Source of the DNA: an uncultured Moraxellaceae bacterium
Lineage (GTDB): Bacteria; Pseudomonadota; Gammaproteobacteria; Pseudomonadales; Moraxellaceae
DNA length: 44,567 bases
Direction of reading: 5' to 3'
Assembly: GCA_913057715.1 (NCBI GenBank)
Contig: CAJXOR010000007.1
Span: 1 to 44,567 of the forward strand
The notes under the pieces are model-generated. The model ran no database searches, had not been told where the DNA came from, and saw nothing but the letters and a program-made list of their open reading frames with translations. Shown here piece by piece: positions 34,254 through 42,910 of this stretch (position 1 is its first letter; each line of letters opens with the position of its first letter). The position numbers and the translations under genes were made by a program.

Positions 34254-36031
34254 ACATCGCCTCGATCCTAGCGAGCCTGCCGGGTTTGCCGGGGATTTAT
34301 CAGATGTTAGACGCTTCGGGCAATATCTTGTATGTCGGTAAAGCCAAGTCGCTCAAAAAGCGCGTGGCCAGTTACTTCATCAAAAACCACGAGTACCCTA
34401 AGACACGTCTGCTAGTTTCAAAGATCCGTGATATCGAGGTGATTCTCACCCGAAGTGAGACCGAGGCGCTGCTGCTTGAGCAGAACCTGATCAAGACGCA
34501 CACCCCGCCCTACAACGTCACCCTGCGCGATGATAAGTCCTATCTATACATCTACGTGACCGGTGATAAGTACCCGCGGATCGCGGTTGGCCGCGGGAAG
34601 GGCAAACACCAAAAGGGGCGGTTTTTCGGGCCATTTCCCAGTGCTAATTCGGCGCGCGAGACGCTTGAGATCCTGCAAAAACTGTTTCAGGTTCGCCAGT
34701 GTACCAACAGCTACTTTGCCTCGCGTCAGCGCCCCTGCTTACAGTACCAGATCAAGCGCTGCAAGGCGCCTTGCGTGGGCTTGGTGCCCGACGAAACTTA
34801 CCAGCAGGACGTCGAGAGCACGCTAAAGTTTTTGTCCGGCGACAGCCGCGATCTGGACAAAAAACTGCAGATCCAGATGCACGAAGCGGCTGAGGCGCTG
34901 CAGTTTGAGAAAGCAGCCTCGATCCGCAATCAGCTCACCATGCTCAAAGAGATCCAGTCACGTCAGGCGATCTACTCGCTGGGCGGTGAGGCCGATATCA
35001 TCGCGTTTGGTCGCGAGGCCGGAGTGATCTGCGTGCATGTGCTAAATGTCCGCGGTGGACGAGTCTTAGGCGGTAAAAACTTCTTTCCCGATCTGGACCC
35101 TGATCTGGATGAGACCGAGCTGCTGTCTCACTTTGTCGCGTACTTTTACTTTCAGGTCGCCGACGATTTGCCCAAAGAGATCATCACCAGTTTACCGCTC
35201 GAGGACGCAAGCGCGATGAGTGATGCGCTGTTTGAGCGTTTTGAGCGGCGGGTGCAGATCAAGTCGCGCGTGCGTGACCTGCGGGCGGAGTGGCTCGATA
35301 TAGCGCGGATCAACGTGGAAAACGCACTGACCCAAAGGCTTGCTGATCACCGTGAGCTGCACACTCGCTTCGATGCGCTGGTTGCTGAGCTGGGACGGCC
35401 GCTCGATCGAATCGAGTGCTTCGATATCTCCCACACCGGCGGTGAGGCAACCACGGCCAGCTGCGTGGTGTTTGATATCGGCGGGGCGCGCAAACGCGAC
35501 TACCGCCAGTACGATATCTTGGAGGCGGCAGCCGGAGATGACTATGCGGCGATGCGTGAAGTAATCCGGCGGCGCTACACCAAACACGATCTGCCGGATC
35601 TGCTGCTGATTGATGGCGGTAAAGGTCAGCTCAACCAAGCGCTCGAGGTGCTGGAGGAGATCGGTAAAAATGGCTTTGTGGTCGGTGTATCAAAGGGCGA
35701 GGGCCGCAAAGGCGGGCTTGAGACCTTGCACTTTGCCGACGGCAGCAAGAAGCTCTTGGGGTTAGAGAGTAAAGCGCTGCACTTGATCATGCAGGTACGT
35801 GATGAGGCGCACCGCTTTGCGATCACCAAGCACCGCGCCAAGCGCGACAAAAAGCGCGGCTCATCGGTGCTTGAGGTGATCCCTGGCTTAGGTAAAAAAC
35901 GCCGCCGCGATCTGCTCAATCACTTTGGCGGCATACAAGGCGTGCTCAAAGCCTCCGAGCGCGATATCGCTCAGGTCGATGGGATTGGTTTGGTGATTGC
36001 GAAGACGATATATAAGAGTTTGCATAATTGA
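34217..36031 (+). CDS. uvrC: UvrABC excinuclease subunit C
   Basis: UvrC makes the 3' and then the 5' incision beside bulky DNA lesions. Domains in order are GIY-YIG nuclease (about residues 17-95, PGIYQML and [13 protein letters not shown]), a cysteine-bearing linker, a UVR motif binding UvrB (about 203-238), the RNase H-like 5' nuclease (about 390-540, [19 protein letters not shown] and [10 protein letters not shown]), and two C-terminal helix-hairpin-helix motifs ([30 protein letters not shown]). The length of 604 residues is normal. The start is the GTG at 34217. The 3' end borders a marked drop in GC content. Confidence 0.97.
   Translation: MPDPNQPVSHQDHIASILASLPGLPGIYQMLDASGNILYVGKAKSLKKRVASYFIKNHEYPKTRLLVSKIRDIEVILTRSETEALLLEQNLIKTHTPPYNVTLRDDKSYLYIYVTGDKYPRIAVGRGKGKHQKGRFFGPFPSANSARETLEILQKLFQVRQCTNSYFASRQRPCLQYQIKRCKAPCVGLVPDETYQQDVESTLKFLSGDSRDLDKKLQIQMHEAAEALQFEKAASIRNQLTMLKEIQSRQAIYSLGGEADIIAFGREAGVICVHVLNVRGGRVLGGKNFFPDLDPDLDETELLSHFVAYFYFQVADDLPKEIITSLPLEDASAMSDALFERFERRVQIKSRVRDLRAEWLDIARINVENALTQRLADHRELHTRFDALVAELGRPLDRIECFDISHTGGEATTASCVVFDIGGARKRDYRQYDILEAAAGDDYAAMREVIRRRYTKHDLPDLLLIDGGKGQLNQALEVLEEIGKNGFVVGVSKGEGRKGGLETLHFADGSKKLLGLESKALHLIMQVRDEAHRFAITKHRAKRDKKRGSSVLEVIPGLGKKRRRDLLNHFGGIQGVLKASERDIAQVDGIGLVIAKTIYKSLHN
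35041..35053 (-). repeat. GACATTT motif copy inside uvrC
   Basis: The minus strand reads GCGGACATTTAGC; encodes Leu-Asn-Val-Arg. Confidence 0.5.
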
Positions 36032-36074
36032 AGCTGATAGATTGCTTTATTAAAAAATATAAATAGGTGTGTAT

Positions 36075-36914
36075 ATGAAGAAAGAAATACCTGCTCCGAT
36101 TATTGCACTTATGGCTGATTATTTGGTTGAGTTTGAAACGCATACCGGTTTAGATAATTTATTTTTATATGCGGATGCACCGGGAGATCCCCCAGAAGGA
36201 AATAAATCTCAAAAGATTCAACTGTGGTTAAAGAGAATCAATAAAGAATGCAATGATCCGCTGAAATATCTTGGAAAAATAATTGAACAGTGGATGGAAT
36301 TTACTGTACCGGATCAATCAGATTCAACATATCTTCGTTCTGAGACAGATCGACAAATAATTGAGTTTAAGCTGAAGCTAGAATCTAAATTTACTACTTA
36401 TGGCTTAACTTATATAAAGGGCGGGACTGTATTGTCCTCCGGAGCCTCTGCCCCAAGTTTAATGCTCGCTGATATTATCAGGGCTAGAGATATGCCTGCA
36501 ATCGAAGCGGAATTCACTAGGGCTATGTCTAGACTTCATAACGAGCCAAGAGAGGCTGTGTCGGCGGCTTGTAATTTACTGGAGTCGATTTTTAAGATCT
36601 ACATCGCAGACGAGGGTTTGTGCATGCCTGCCAAGCAAGATCTTCAATCTGTATGGAAGACAGTTAGAAAAGATTTAGGTTTTGATCCCGGTCTTGTTCA
36701 GGATGATGATTTAAAGAGAATTCTATCGGGAATTTATTCGGTTGTAGATGGCATTGGTGCTTTTAGAACCCATGCAAGCTCGGCACATGGCGAGGGTCGA
36801 AAGATATACAATTTAAAACCAAGACACGCTCGTTTAGCAGTTAATTCAGCGCATACGCTTGGGTTATTTGTTATGGAAACTTGGAATGAAAAGAAGGCAT
36901 CGCGAGGTAATTAA
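36075..36914 (+). CDS. Abortive-infection family protein (Abi C-terminal domain)
   Basis: The C-terminal part (about residues 160-275) matches the Abi_C domain pattern: REAVSAACNLLESIFKIYI, a DLQSVWKTVRKDL segment, LKRILSGIYSVVDGIGAFRTHASSAHGEG, and KPRHARLAVNSAHTLGLFVMETW. The first 75 residues (LDNLFLYADAPGDPPEGNK ... WLKRINKE) resemble the helical N-terminal domain often fused to it. Such proteins act in phage defence by abortive infection; the biochemical activity is not established to my knowledge. Base and codon use (many AAA, ATT, TTA, AAT) differ strongly from the neighbours, a sign of recent transfer. The ATG at 36075 has a weak AGG upstream. No partner toxin or antitoxin is next to it. 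Cytoplasmic, no membrane segment. Confidence 0.85.
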   Translation: MKKEIPAPIIALMADYLVEFETHTGLDNLFLYADAPGDPPEGNKSQKIQLWLKRINKECNDPLKYLGKIIEQWMEFTVPDQSDSTYLRSETDRQIIEFKLKLESKFTTYGLTYIKGGTVLSSGASAPSLMLADIIRARDMPAIEAEFTRAMSRLHNEPREAVSAACNLLESIFKIYIADEGLCMPAKQDLQSVWKTVRKDLGFDPGLVQDDDLKRILSGIYSVVDGIGAFRTHASSAHGEGRKIYNLKPRHARLAVNSAHTLGLFVMETWNEKKASRGN

Positions 36915-36970
36915 AAATAAATTGAAACGCAAAGTAGTAAATTTTCTTTAAATTTAAGGCGGCGCTAAGC

Positions 36971-37591
36971 CTAAGACTGATTAATTTTAACCAAAACCTC
37001 CCTAACCAACTTCTCCCGCTCAACTAACCACCACTGATCCACGATCTGCTCAACCTGAAGCCTGAGCGCGGTATCTGTGGTTGCACTTGCTGAGTTGAAA
37101 AAAGCCTCATCGATCAGTTGCTCCTCTGGTTCATCTCCCCACTCGATTGCCTCCAGATCTGCGATGCCCGGCATCATCTGAGCGTTTAGATCTGAACTGA
37201 TGTGGTAGGGCATCTCCTCGCGATCCCCATCTGAGCTGCTCATGGCTGGGCTGATCAGGTGGGGTTCAAACTCATCGTCTAGATCAGTGCTATGCGACGC
37301 CTCTCGTGCATGAGTTGCCTCAACAGGGCTCTGGGGCTGGCTAGCGGCGGCATTTTGCTCAAAGGTTGGCTCTGCCTGAGTAGGCGCAAGCCAAGCTGAG
37401 GTGTCGGGGAGATCCTCAAACAAAGACTCCTGCGTCTCACTGATCGCCGCCGCGTGTTTGGGTTTGGTTGGCAACTGATCCGTGCTGAGCAGGGTCACCA
37501 GATCGCTGAGCTCGCCAATCAGCTGATTGCGCTCGTATCCGGGGAGTTGTTTCCACTTTTGGATAAAGCGGTGTCCAAGCTCATAGGTCAT
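36971..37591 (-). CDS. Hypothetical acidic protein downstream of holC
   Basis: This 206-residue protein has a conserved-looking helical N-terminus (YELGHRFIQKWKQLPGYERNQLIGELSDLVTLL, residues 3-36), then about 130 residues rich in Glu, Asp, Gln, Ser and Ala that look disordered, then a C-terminal helix (LRLQVEQIVDQWWLVEREKLVREVLVKI). I do not recognise a family with confidence; proteins of similar build follow holC in related bacteria. It starts 14 bases after the holC stop, with AGGAG 7 bases before its ATG, so it is the third gene of pepA-holC. A link with DNA polymerase III holoenzyme is only a guess from position. Confidence 0.75.
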   Translation of the reverse strand: MTYELGHRFIQKWKQLPGYERNQLIGELSDLVTLLSTDQLPTKPKHAAAISETQESLFEDLPDTSAWLAPTQAEPTFEQNAAASQPQSPVEATHAREASHSTDLDDEFEPHLISPAMSSSDGDREEMPYHISSDLNAQMMPGIADLEAIEWGDEPEEQLIDEAFFNSASATTDTALRLQVEQIVDQWWLVEREKLVREVLVKINQS

Positions 37592-37605
37592 GTGCGGCTC
37601 CTGAT

Positions 37606-38085
37606 TTAGACGGTGAAGTGCTTGAGGGTGTAACCCTGAGCTTTATAGGCTTTAAAGTGAACTCGAGCGCGCTCTTTTGAGACCTGAGTAGGTCTGACCA
37701 GCTCGACCAGCTCCGTAAACTCTGGGTGGATCACTGGCTCTTGAGACAGGTTGATTACCACACTGGGCTTAAGCGCATCGATATGGGTGCCCAGATCGAT
37801 CTGGGCTGGCGGCTGAGTATCGGTATCAGCGCCCAAGACGCGGTGCGGCAGAAAACCGGTGAGCGGGTGAGTCCAAAGCGCCTCATCCAGCCGCTCAATC
37901 ATGGCCTCATCGGTCAATATGCTGACACGGGGCTGTTGGTTTGCTGCCGCTGTCGTGTGCTGATCATCTGGTGAGGCTGAGTGCTCAGACAATCGCCCGC
38001 ACAGTTTGGCCAAGAGCTCAAAGTAGCCAGTGGTACTGGCATAGCTTGAGTCCTCACTGATCACATAAAAACGGGCAGTTGCCAC
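37606..38085 (-). CDS. holC: DNA polymerase III subunit chi
   Basis: Chi joins the clamp loader, through psi, to single-stranded DNA-binding protein. The N-terminal ARFYVISED segment, the core (GRLSEH, DEAMIERLDEALWTHPLTGFLPHR, VVINLSQEP) and the C-terminal HFKAYKAQGYTLKHF fit HolC. Length is 159 residues against 147 in E. coli, with the extra residues in a Gln/Asn/Ala-rich insert about residues 37-52. It starts with a GTG four bases after the pepA stop, the conserved pepA-holC order. valS, which follows holC in E. coli, is not here. Confidence 0.9.
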   Translation of the reverse strand: MATARFYVISEDSSYASTTGYFELLAKLCGRLSEHSASPDDQHTTAAANQQPRVSILTDEAMIERLDEALWTHPLTGFLPHRVLGADTDTQPPAQIDLGTHIDALKPSVVINLSQEPVIHPEFTELVELVRPTQVSKERARVHFKAYKAQGYTLKHFTV

Positions 38086-38089
38086 AGTT

Positions 38090-39580
38090 TTAGTCTTCTA
38101 TGTCAGACAAGAAGCTCATGAGCAGCGGCACTGGGCGACCAGAGGCCTGACGGCTTTTGCCAGACACCCATGCAGTTCCTGCGATGTCTAAGTGAGCCCA
38201 GGGAGCGTAGTCCACAAAGCGGCTTAAAAAACAGGCCGCAGTGATCGAGCCTGCCGCGCGGCCGCCGATGTTCTGCATGTCAGCGATCGGTGAATCAAGC
38301 AGCTCTTGGTACTCCTCCTCTACTGGAAGCCTCCAGGCCTTATCGCCTGCACGGTGACCAGCTTCAATCAGTTTGGCTGCCAGCTCGTTGTCGGTGCTGA
38401 ACAAACCCGTTTGCACGTGACCCAGTGCGATCACGCAGGCACCGGTCAGGGTGGCCATATCGATCACGAGCTTTGGATTGAATTGTTTCATGTAGGTCAG
38501 GGTGTCACTCAGCACCAGGCGGCCTTCGGCGTCGGTGTTTAGGATCTCAACCGTCTGACCACTCATGGAAGTGACGACATCGCCTGGGCGGGTCGCTTTG
38601 CCAGAGGGCATGTTTTCTGCGCAAGCGAGGGCGCCCACGACACTAATCGGTAGCCCAGACTCACACAGCGCCTTAAAGGTGCCGAGCACGGCAGCCGCAC
38701 CGCACATATCGAACTTCATCTCTTCCATGCCGGCACCGGGTTTTAGTGATATCCCGCCGGTATCAAAGGTCACGCCCTTGCCCACGAGGGCAACCGGGTT
38801 GTCTGACATTTTGCTGCCGCCTTGATACTCAAGGATCACCAGCTGACCCTCGGCGTCTGAGCCTTGAGTGACTGACATGAAGCAGCCCATGCCCAGTTTC
38901 TCAATCTGGTTCTCATCGATGACTTTAACTTTAAGTAGTTTGGGGTACTCTTTGGCAAGACAGCGCGCGTAGCGAGCTAAGTCCATGGGCTGACAGTGGT
39001 TGCCGGGTAGATTGCCCATGTCACGAGCCATCGACTGACCGGTGTGCACCGCTTTTAAGTAGTTCAGACGTGTGCTCAGCTCAGCGTCATGAGTGATCAG
39101 TTTGATGTGAGCAAGCTTGCGCGAGGCAGGCTTGGATTTGAAGTGTTCAAAGCGGTAGGTGTGGTTGAGCAAACTCAAGATAAACACCTCAAGACTGCGC
39201 GGCTCAAATGCGCCGTCGACCAGCAAGCTTAGGGTTTCAGCTTGTTTGTCGGCGTAGCTGATCAGGTTGCTGGCCAGCTTTTGGATCGCGGTGTCGCTCA
39301 TAAGCTTGTCACCCACACCGGCCAGCACGATCTGATCCACTGATTTGACCGGCGCGCTAAAGTCCATCTGCAGCTCGCCTGCGCCTGCCGCAAAACTCGT
39401 CAGCTTAAACACTTCGGCTACTGATTCGCTCAGACCGCTCAAGCTGTGACTGGCCTTGATCTTTTGGTCACTGCTGACAAACACGGCCAGTGAGTGACTG
39501 CCGGTGTGTTCGCTTAAGTGATCAGCGGTTTCGATGGTGACAAAGGGCTGGGCTGGAATCTTGAGTGTTGCTTGGGTCAT
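38090..39580 (-). CDS. pepA: Cytosol (leucyl) aminopeptidase PepA
   Basis: PepA is a hexameric two-metal M17 aminopeptidase that removes N-terminal residues, and in enterobacteria also a DNA-binding protein. The signature NTDAEGRLVL is present, as are the metal-binding segments VGKGVTFDTGGISLKPGAGMEEMKFDMCGAA and ATLTGACVIALG. It has 496 residues, the normal length. The AAGG before the ATG at 39580 is a fair ribosome-binding site. It is the first gene of the minus-strand cluster and diverges from lptF across about 240 bases. Confidence 0.97.
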   Translation of the reverse strand: MTQATLKIPAQPFVTIETADHLSEHTGSHSLAVFVSSDQKIKASHSLSGLSESVAEVFKLTSFAAGAGELQMDFSAPVKSVDQIVLAGVGDKLMSDTAIQKLASNLISYADKQAETLSLLVDGAFEPRSLEVFILSLLNHTYRFEHFKSKPASRKLAHIKLITHDAELSTRLNYLKAVHTGQSMARDMGNLPGNHCQPMDLARYARCLAKEYPKLLKVKVIDENQIEKLGMGCFMSVTQGSDAEGQLVILEYQGGSKMSDNPVALVGKGVTFDTGGISLKPGAGMEEMKFDMCGAAAVLGTFKALCESGLPISVVGALACAENMPSGKATRPGDVVTSMSGQTVEILNTDAEGRLVLSDTLTYMKQFNPKLVIDMATLTGACVIALGHVQTGLFSTDNELAAKLIEAGHRAGDKAWRLPVEEEYQELLDSPIADMQNIGGRAAGSITAACFLSRFVDYAPWAHLDIAGTAWVSGKSRQASGRPVPLLMSFLSDIED

Positions 39581-39746
39581 GGGCTTGCCTTTTCAGTAGG
39601 TCCGTGTGTGTGAGCTTTAAGCTTTATCGCCATAATCATGCGAGGTGAATCAAATAAATCACCTCGCTCGTTGGCCGGGTTGAGCTGATAGGTTAGCTGA
39701 TCAAAACAGGGTCAAACATCAGCTCAACAGGGGGTTACGATAAACA

Positions 39747-39761
39747 ATTGCCACAGGCAAT
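39747..39761. promoter_or_regulatory. Inverted repeat in the pepA-lptF intergenic region
   Basis: ATTGCC, three bases, GGCAAT: a perfect 6+3+6 repeat. It ends 16 bases before a possible -10 element TATAGT (39778-39783) for lptF, so it overlaps the -35 position and could be an operator site. The predicted start near 39790 leaves a short leader to the GTG at 39824. Confidence 0.35.
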
Positions 39762-39823
39762 AGGGTTAAGCTTTGTGTATAGTAACCCGATTTATGGGCG
39801 ACTCGCCTGCGGAAAAAACCACA

Positions 39824-40990
39824 GTGATTTTACGGCGATATCTCACGCGCGAAGTGTTGGCTACCACCCTTGCGGTGACGGTTTTTGTGCTGATGCTCAG
39901 TGTCGGGTCGCGTTTAGTGGGGTTTGTGGGGCTCGCGGCGCAGGGCGGTCTTGAGATGGGCGCCGTGTTCAAGATGATCTTATACCGTCTGCCCTATTTC
40001 TTGATTTTGATCTTTCCTTTGGGCTTTTTTATCGCACTGATGTTGGTTCAGGGTCGCCTTTATGTCGATCACGAGATGGACATCATCCGCTCCTCTGGCA
40101 TGAGCTCCCGCGTGCTCGCAGGCCTACTCTTTCCGCTGGTAGCAGTGTTTTTTCTGATCCAAAGCTTCGGCGTGCTTTACTTAGCGCCCGTTGCCAATAT
40201 GGCCTCAGAGCGCTTTGATCGTGAGGTCGCCTTTAAAAGTGCGTTTGAGCTGGTTCGCCCCAAAAGCTTTGTGTCGCTTGGCAACTACAACCTCTATGTT
40301 GAAAGCTTTAACCCCATCGAGCGTAGCCTTGAGGGGGTGATACTAATTGAGCGTCGCCCTGGTGAACCCGACGTGCTGGTCAGGGCAAAGCGCGCCGAGC
40401 AAGCGGGCTTTGAAGCGGCGGGTAATCAGCTAACGGCGAGCAATTCGGAGCTTTTGAACCTCAATCAAAATGACGACGAATCAAGCGCCCAAGCAGGTGC
40501 TGCGCTGATCGATTTGTACAGTGGCCAGCGCTACGAGGCTAAGGCTGGGAGCAGTGAGTACAATGTCACCTCTTTCGATACCTACCGGATTCGCCTGGAA
40601 AACGTCGATGCCAAATCTCAAAGTCAGCTCGACATCAGCGCTCGCTCAACCGCCTACTTATGGGGAGATCGAGCCGATCCTGAGGCGGCAGCTGAGCTTG
40701 GGTTTAGGTTTTGTTTGCCCTTTATGATTCCACTGGCTTGGATGCTGGCCGTGCCGCTGTCGCGCGTCCACCCAAGGCAGGGGCGCTGGCTGCGGCTGCT
40801 ACCCTCGATTATGATTTATGCCAGTTCGGTGATTGCGCTCATGGCGATCTATGCGCCCATGTCTGAAGGCCGATTGAGCGTGTGGTGGTACCTGATGGTG
40901 ATGGGCGTTTATGTGCTGATATCGATCTTTGCCTACAACAAAAACAACCTGAAAAATCAGGTTAAGCGATGGGGAGCGCACAAAGCATGA
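39824..40990 (+). CDS. lptF: LPS export permease LptF
   Basis: LptF pairs with LptG in the inner-membrane LptB2FG exporter that extracts lipopolysaccharide. It has the usual layout: three membrane helices, a periplasmic jellyroll (about residues 120-260), and three more helices (PFMIPLAWMLAVPLSRVHPRQGR). The typical family start (ILRRYLTREVLATTLAV) begins at the GTG at 39824, which I prefer; in-frame ATG 39794 and TTG 39773 would add 10 or 17 residues and sit on the predicted transcription start. The TGA overlaps lptG. Confidence 0.93.
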   Translation: MILRRYLTREVLATTLAVTVFVLMLSVGSRLVGFVGLAAQGGLEMGAVFKMILYRLPYFLILIFPLGFFIALMLVQGRLYVDHEMDIIRSSGMSSRVLAGLLFPLVAVFFLIQSFGVLYLAPVANMASERFDREVAFKSAFELVRPKSFVSLGNYNLYVESFNPIERSLEGVILIERRPGEPDVLVRAKRAEQAGFEAAGNQLTASNSELLNLNQNDDESSAQAGAALIDLYSGQRYEAKAGSSEYNVTSFDTYRIRLENVDAKSQSQLDISARSTAYLWGDRADPEAAAELGFRFCLPFMIPLAWMLAVPLSRVHPRQGRWLRLLPSIMIYASSVIALMAIYAPMSEGRLSVWWYLMVMGVYVLISIFAYNKNNLKNQVKRWGAHKA

Positions 40991-42054
40991 TTTTGCGCCG
41001 TCACGTTCAATTCCAGATCTTACAAGCCATGCTGCTCGCTAGTGCCGTGCTACTGGTGATTCAAACTTTGTTCGCTTTTTTGGCTCAGGTCGACAATCTG
41101 TCTGATACTTACACGCTCACCAAGGCTTTTACATTCGTGCTCTGGAGCACGCCGGTTTACTTCGTGCAGGTCATGCCGCTCGCGGCCTTGGTCGGTGCAG
41201 TGTTGGGTCTTGGGGCTTTGTCCAATCAGGGTGAAGTCACAGTGATGCGTGCCTCAGGCGTCAACCTGTTTCGGGTGGTGCGCTGGGCGCTGAGCGTTGC
41301 TTTTTTCTGGGTACTGACAACCCTTGCGGTCAATCAGTTCGTGCTGCCTGGCGCCTCCTTTGAGGCTGAGCAGATCAGGGCTGAAACCAAAGGTCGCTCG
41401 CTCAGCACGTTAAGTGGTTACTGGAACAAGCAGGGTAGCGATATCATCTTTGTTGATCAGGCAAACGCAACGGGTGAGATCAGTGGTTTGTCGATGTGGC
41501 GTTTTGAGGATGATCAACTGACCGAGCTGCTTTATGCGCCAAATGCACAGTTCGATCCCGCTTCTGAGCGGTGGTTGGCCACTGATGTCAATCGCACTGA
41601 CTTGAGGTCGAATCAGCAACTGGGCGCTAGCCTGGTTAGCAGACCTGAGGCACTCTCAATCAGTTTGCCGATCAATCCGCAGGATTTGTACTTGCTCACC
41701 CGCGATCCCAGTGAGCTATCAATCACCGACTTAAGCCGCTTCATATCGATGAATGAGAAAAACGCTCAGGACGTATCTCAGCATCGGCTGATGTTTTGGC
41801 AAAAGCTGTTGTCACCTTTTGCGGTGTTACCACTGGTCATGGTAGCCAGTGCGTTTGTCTTTGGATCGCTCAGAAGCAGCAACAGCGGGCTTAGACTGAC
41901 AGCGGCACTTTTGTGCGGGCTTTTGTTTAGCTACCTTCAGGAGTTGTTTGGGTATCTGAGCTTGCTGTTTAAGACCTCACCCGTCCCTTTTGTGTTGGCG
42001 CCTATGATTGTGTTTGGAGTGGTGGGATACTATCTAATCAAACGAAAGCAGTAG
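40987..42054 (+). CDS. lptG: LPS export permease LptG
   Basis: Partner of LptF in LptB2FG. The N-terminal helix (ILRRHVQFQILQAMLLASAVLLVIQTLFAFLAQVDNL), the coupling-helix region (LGALSNQGEVTVMRASGVNLFR), a periplasmic jellyroll domain and the final three helices (SPFAVLPLVMVASAFVFGSLRS) are as expected. The ATG at 40987 overlaps the lptF TGA (ATGA), so an upstream GTG/ATG in the open frame is rejected. The length is 355 residues. Confidence 0.93.
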   Translation: MILRRHVQFQILQAMLLASAVLLVIQTLFAFLAQVDNLSDTYTLTKAFTFVLWSTPVYFVQVMPLAALVGAVLGLGALSNQGEVTVMRASGVNLFRVVRWALSVAFFWVLTTLAVNQFVLPGASFEAEQIRAETKGRSLSTLSGYWNKQGSDIIFVDQANATGEISGLSMWRFEDDQLTELLYAPNAQFDPASERWLATDVNRTDLRSNQQLGASLVSRPEALSISLPINPQDLYLLTRDPSELSITDLSRFISMNEKNAQDVSQHRLMFWQKLLSPFAVLPLVMVASAFVFGSLRSSNSGLRLTAALLCGLLFSYLQELFGYLSLLFKTSPVPFVLAPMIVFGVVGYYLIKRKQ

Positions 42055-42112
42055 TCAGGATTATCGCTTAACATCAGTGGGATCGCGGCGCTCAAAAAAA
42101 AGAGAATCATCA

Positions 42113-42910
42113 GTGGTAAAATGGATTTCGGCTGCTATCACCCACCGGGGTAAAGTGCGGCTAGTAAACGAAGACTCGATTTTGGCTAAGGACTCAGAAG
42201 GAATCTGGGCCGTAGCTGACGGTATGGGCGGTCACGCCGCTGGTGACTTTGCCTCGCAGTGTATTGTTCAGCGTTTATCCAATCTTGAACTCTCAAACAC
42301 AGACAATGAAAAAACAGCCGAACTGATCGATGAGCAACTCACCCAGATAAATGAGCTGCTCATCGACTATGCGCGTGATCAAAAGTTTTACACCGTCGGC
42401 AGTACGCTGGCAGCGTTGAGTCTGAACAAATCTGGTATGGGCCTGGTGCACTGGGCGGGTGATTCGCGGGTTTATGAGCTCAGTAGCCAAGGGCTGATCC
42501 AGCTCACTAAGGATCACTCGCTGGTTCAGGAGTTGGTGGATATGGGTGAGCTTAGCGAGGAGCAAGCGCTCCATTACCCATCTAAAAACGTGATTACTCG
42601 GGCGGTGGGCGCCGGTGAGCGCTTGTGCAGTGACTGTTTGTTGGTTTACGTCGAAGAGCCCAAAGTTTACTTGATCTGTAGCGATGGGCTGACCAACGAG
42701 GTTGAGCTGAGCGAGATACAAAAACTCCTGACCAAGCTTTTGGTTGAACAAGTCAGTGGCCCGCTCAAAGCCGGTGCTCTTGATGAGCAAAATGTACGTC
42801 AAACCCTTGATCGAAACGCCAAGCACTTACTTGATCAGGTGCTCGCGACCCCAGCAAATGACAACGTTTCTTTTGTCCTGGTGGCTTGCTGGCCGGAGAA
42901 AGCGGCGTGA
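42113..42910 (+). CDS. PP2C-family serine/threonine phosphatase (Stp1/PrpC-like)
   Basis: A single-domain metal-dependent phosphatase with the motifs RLVNEDS, AVADGMGGHAAGDFAS (metal-binding DG), GSTLAAL, VHWAGDSRVY, LTKDHSLVQELV, NVITRAVGAG, LICSDGLTN and PANDNVSFVLV. It would remove phosphate from Ser/Thr of cytoplasmic proteins, usually opposing an Hanks-type kinase; no kinase gene is in the window. The GTG at 42113 with GAGA upstream is chosen because the residues before it (SRRSKKRESS) do not align with the family; a GTG at 42077 is the alternative. It follows lptG by 58 bases and overlaps the next small gene. Confidence 0.88.
   Translation: MVKWISAAITHRGKVRLVNEDSILAKDSEGIWAVADGMGGHAAGDFASQCIVQRLSNLELSNTDNEKTAELIDEQLTQINELLIDYARDQKFYTVGSTLAALSLNKSGMGLVHWAGDSRVYELSSQGLIQLTKDHSLVQELVDMGELSEEQALHYPSKNVITRAVGAGERLCSDCLLVYVEEPKVYLICSDGLTNEVELSEIQKLLTKLLVEQVSGPLKAGALDEQNVRQTLDRNAKHLLDQVLATPANDNVSFVLVACWPEKAA

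Noticed and set aside
36024-36930. AATTGAA-C-like bases on both sides of the Abi gene as possible target-site duplication
   Set aside because: The match (AATTGAAGC against AATTGAAAC) is short, imperfect and not at equal distances from the composition change.
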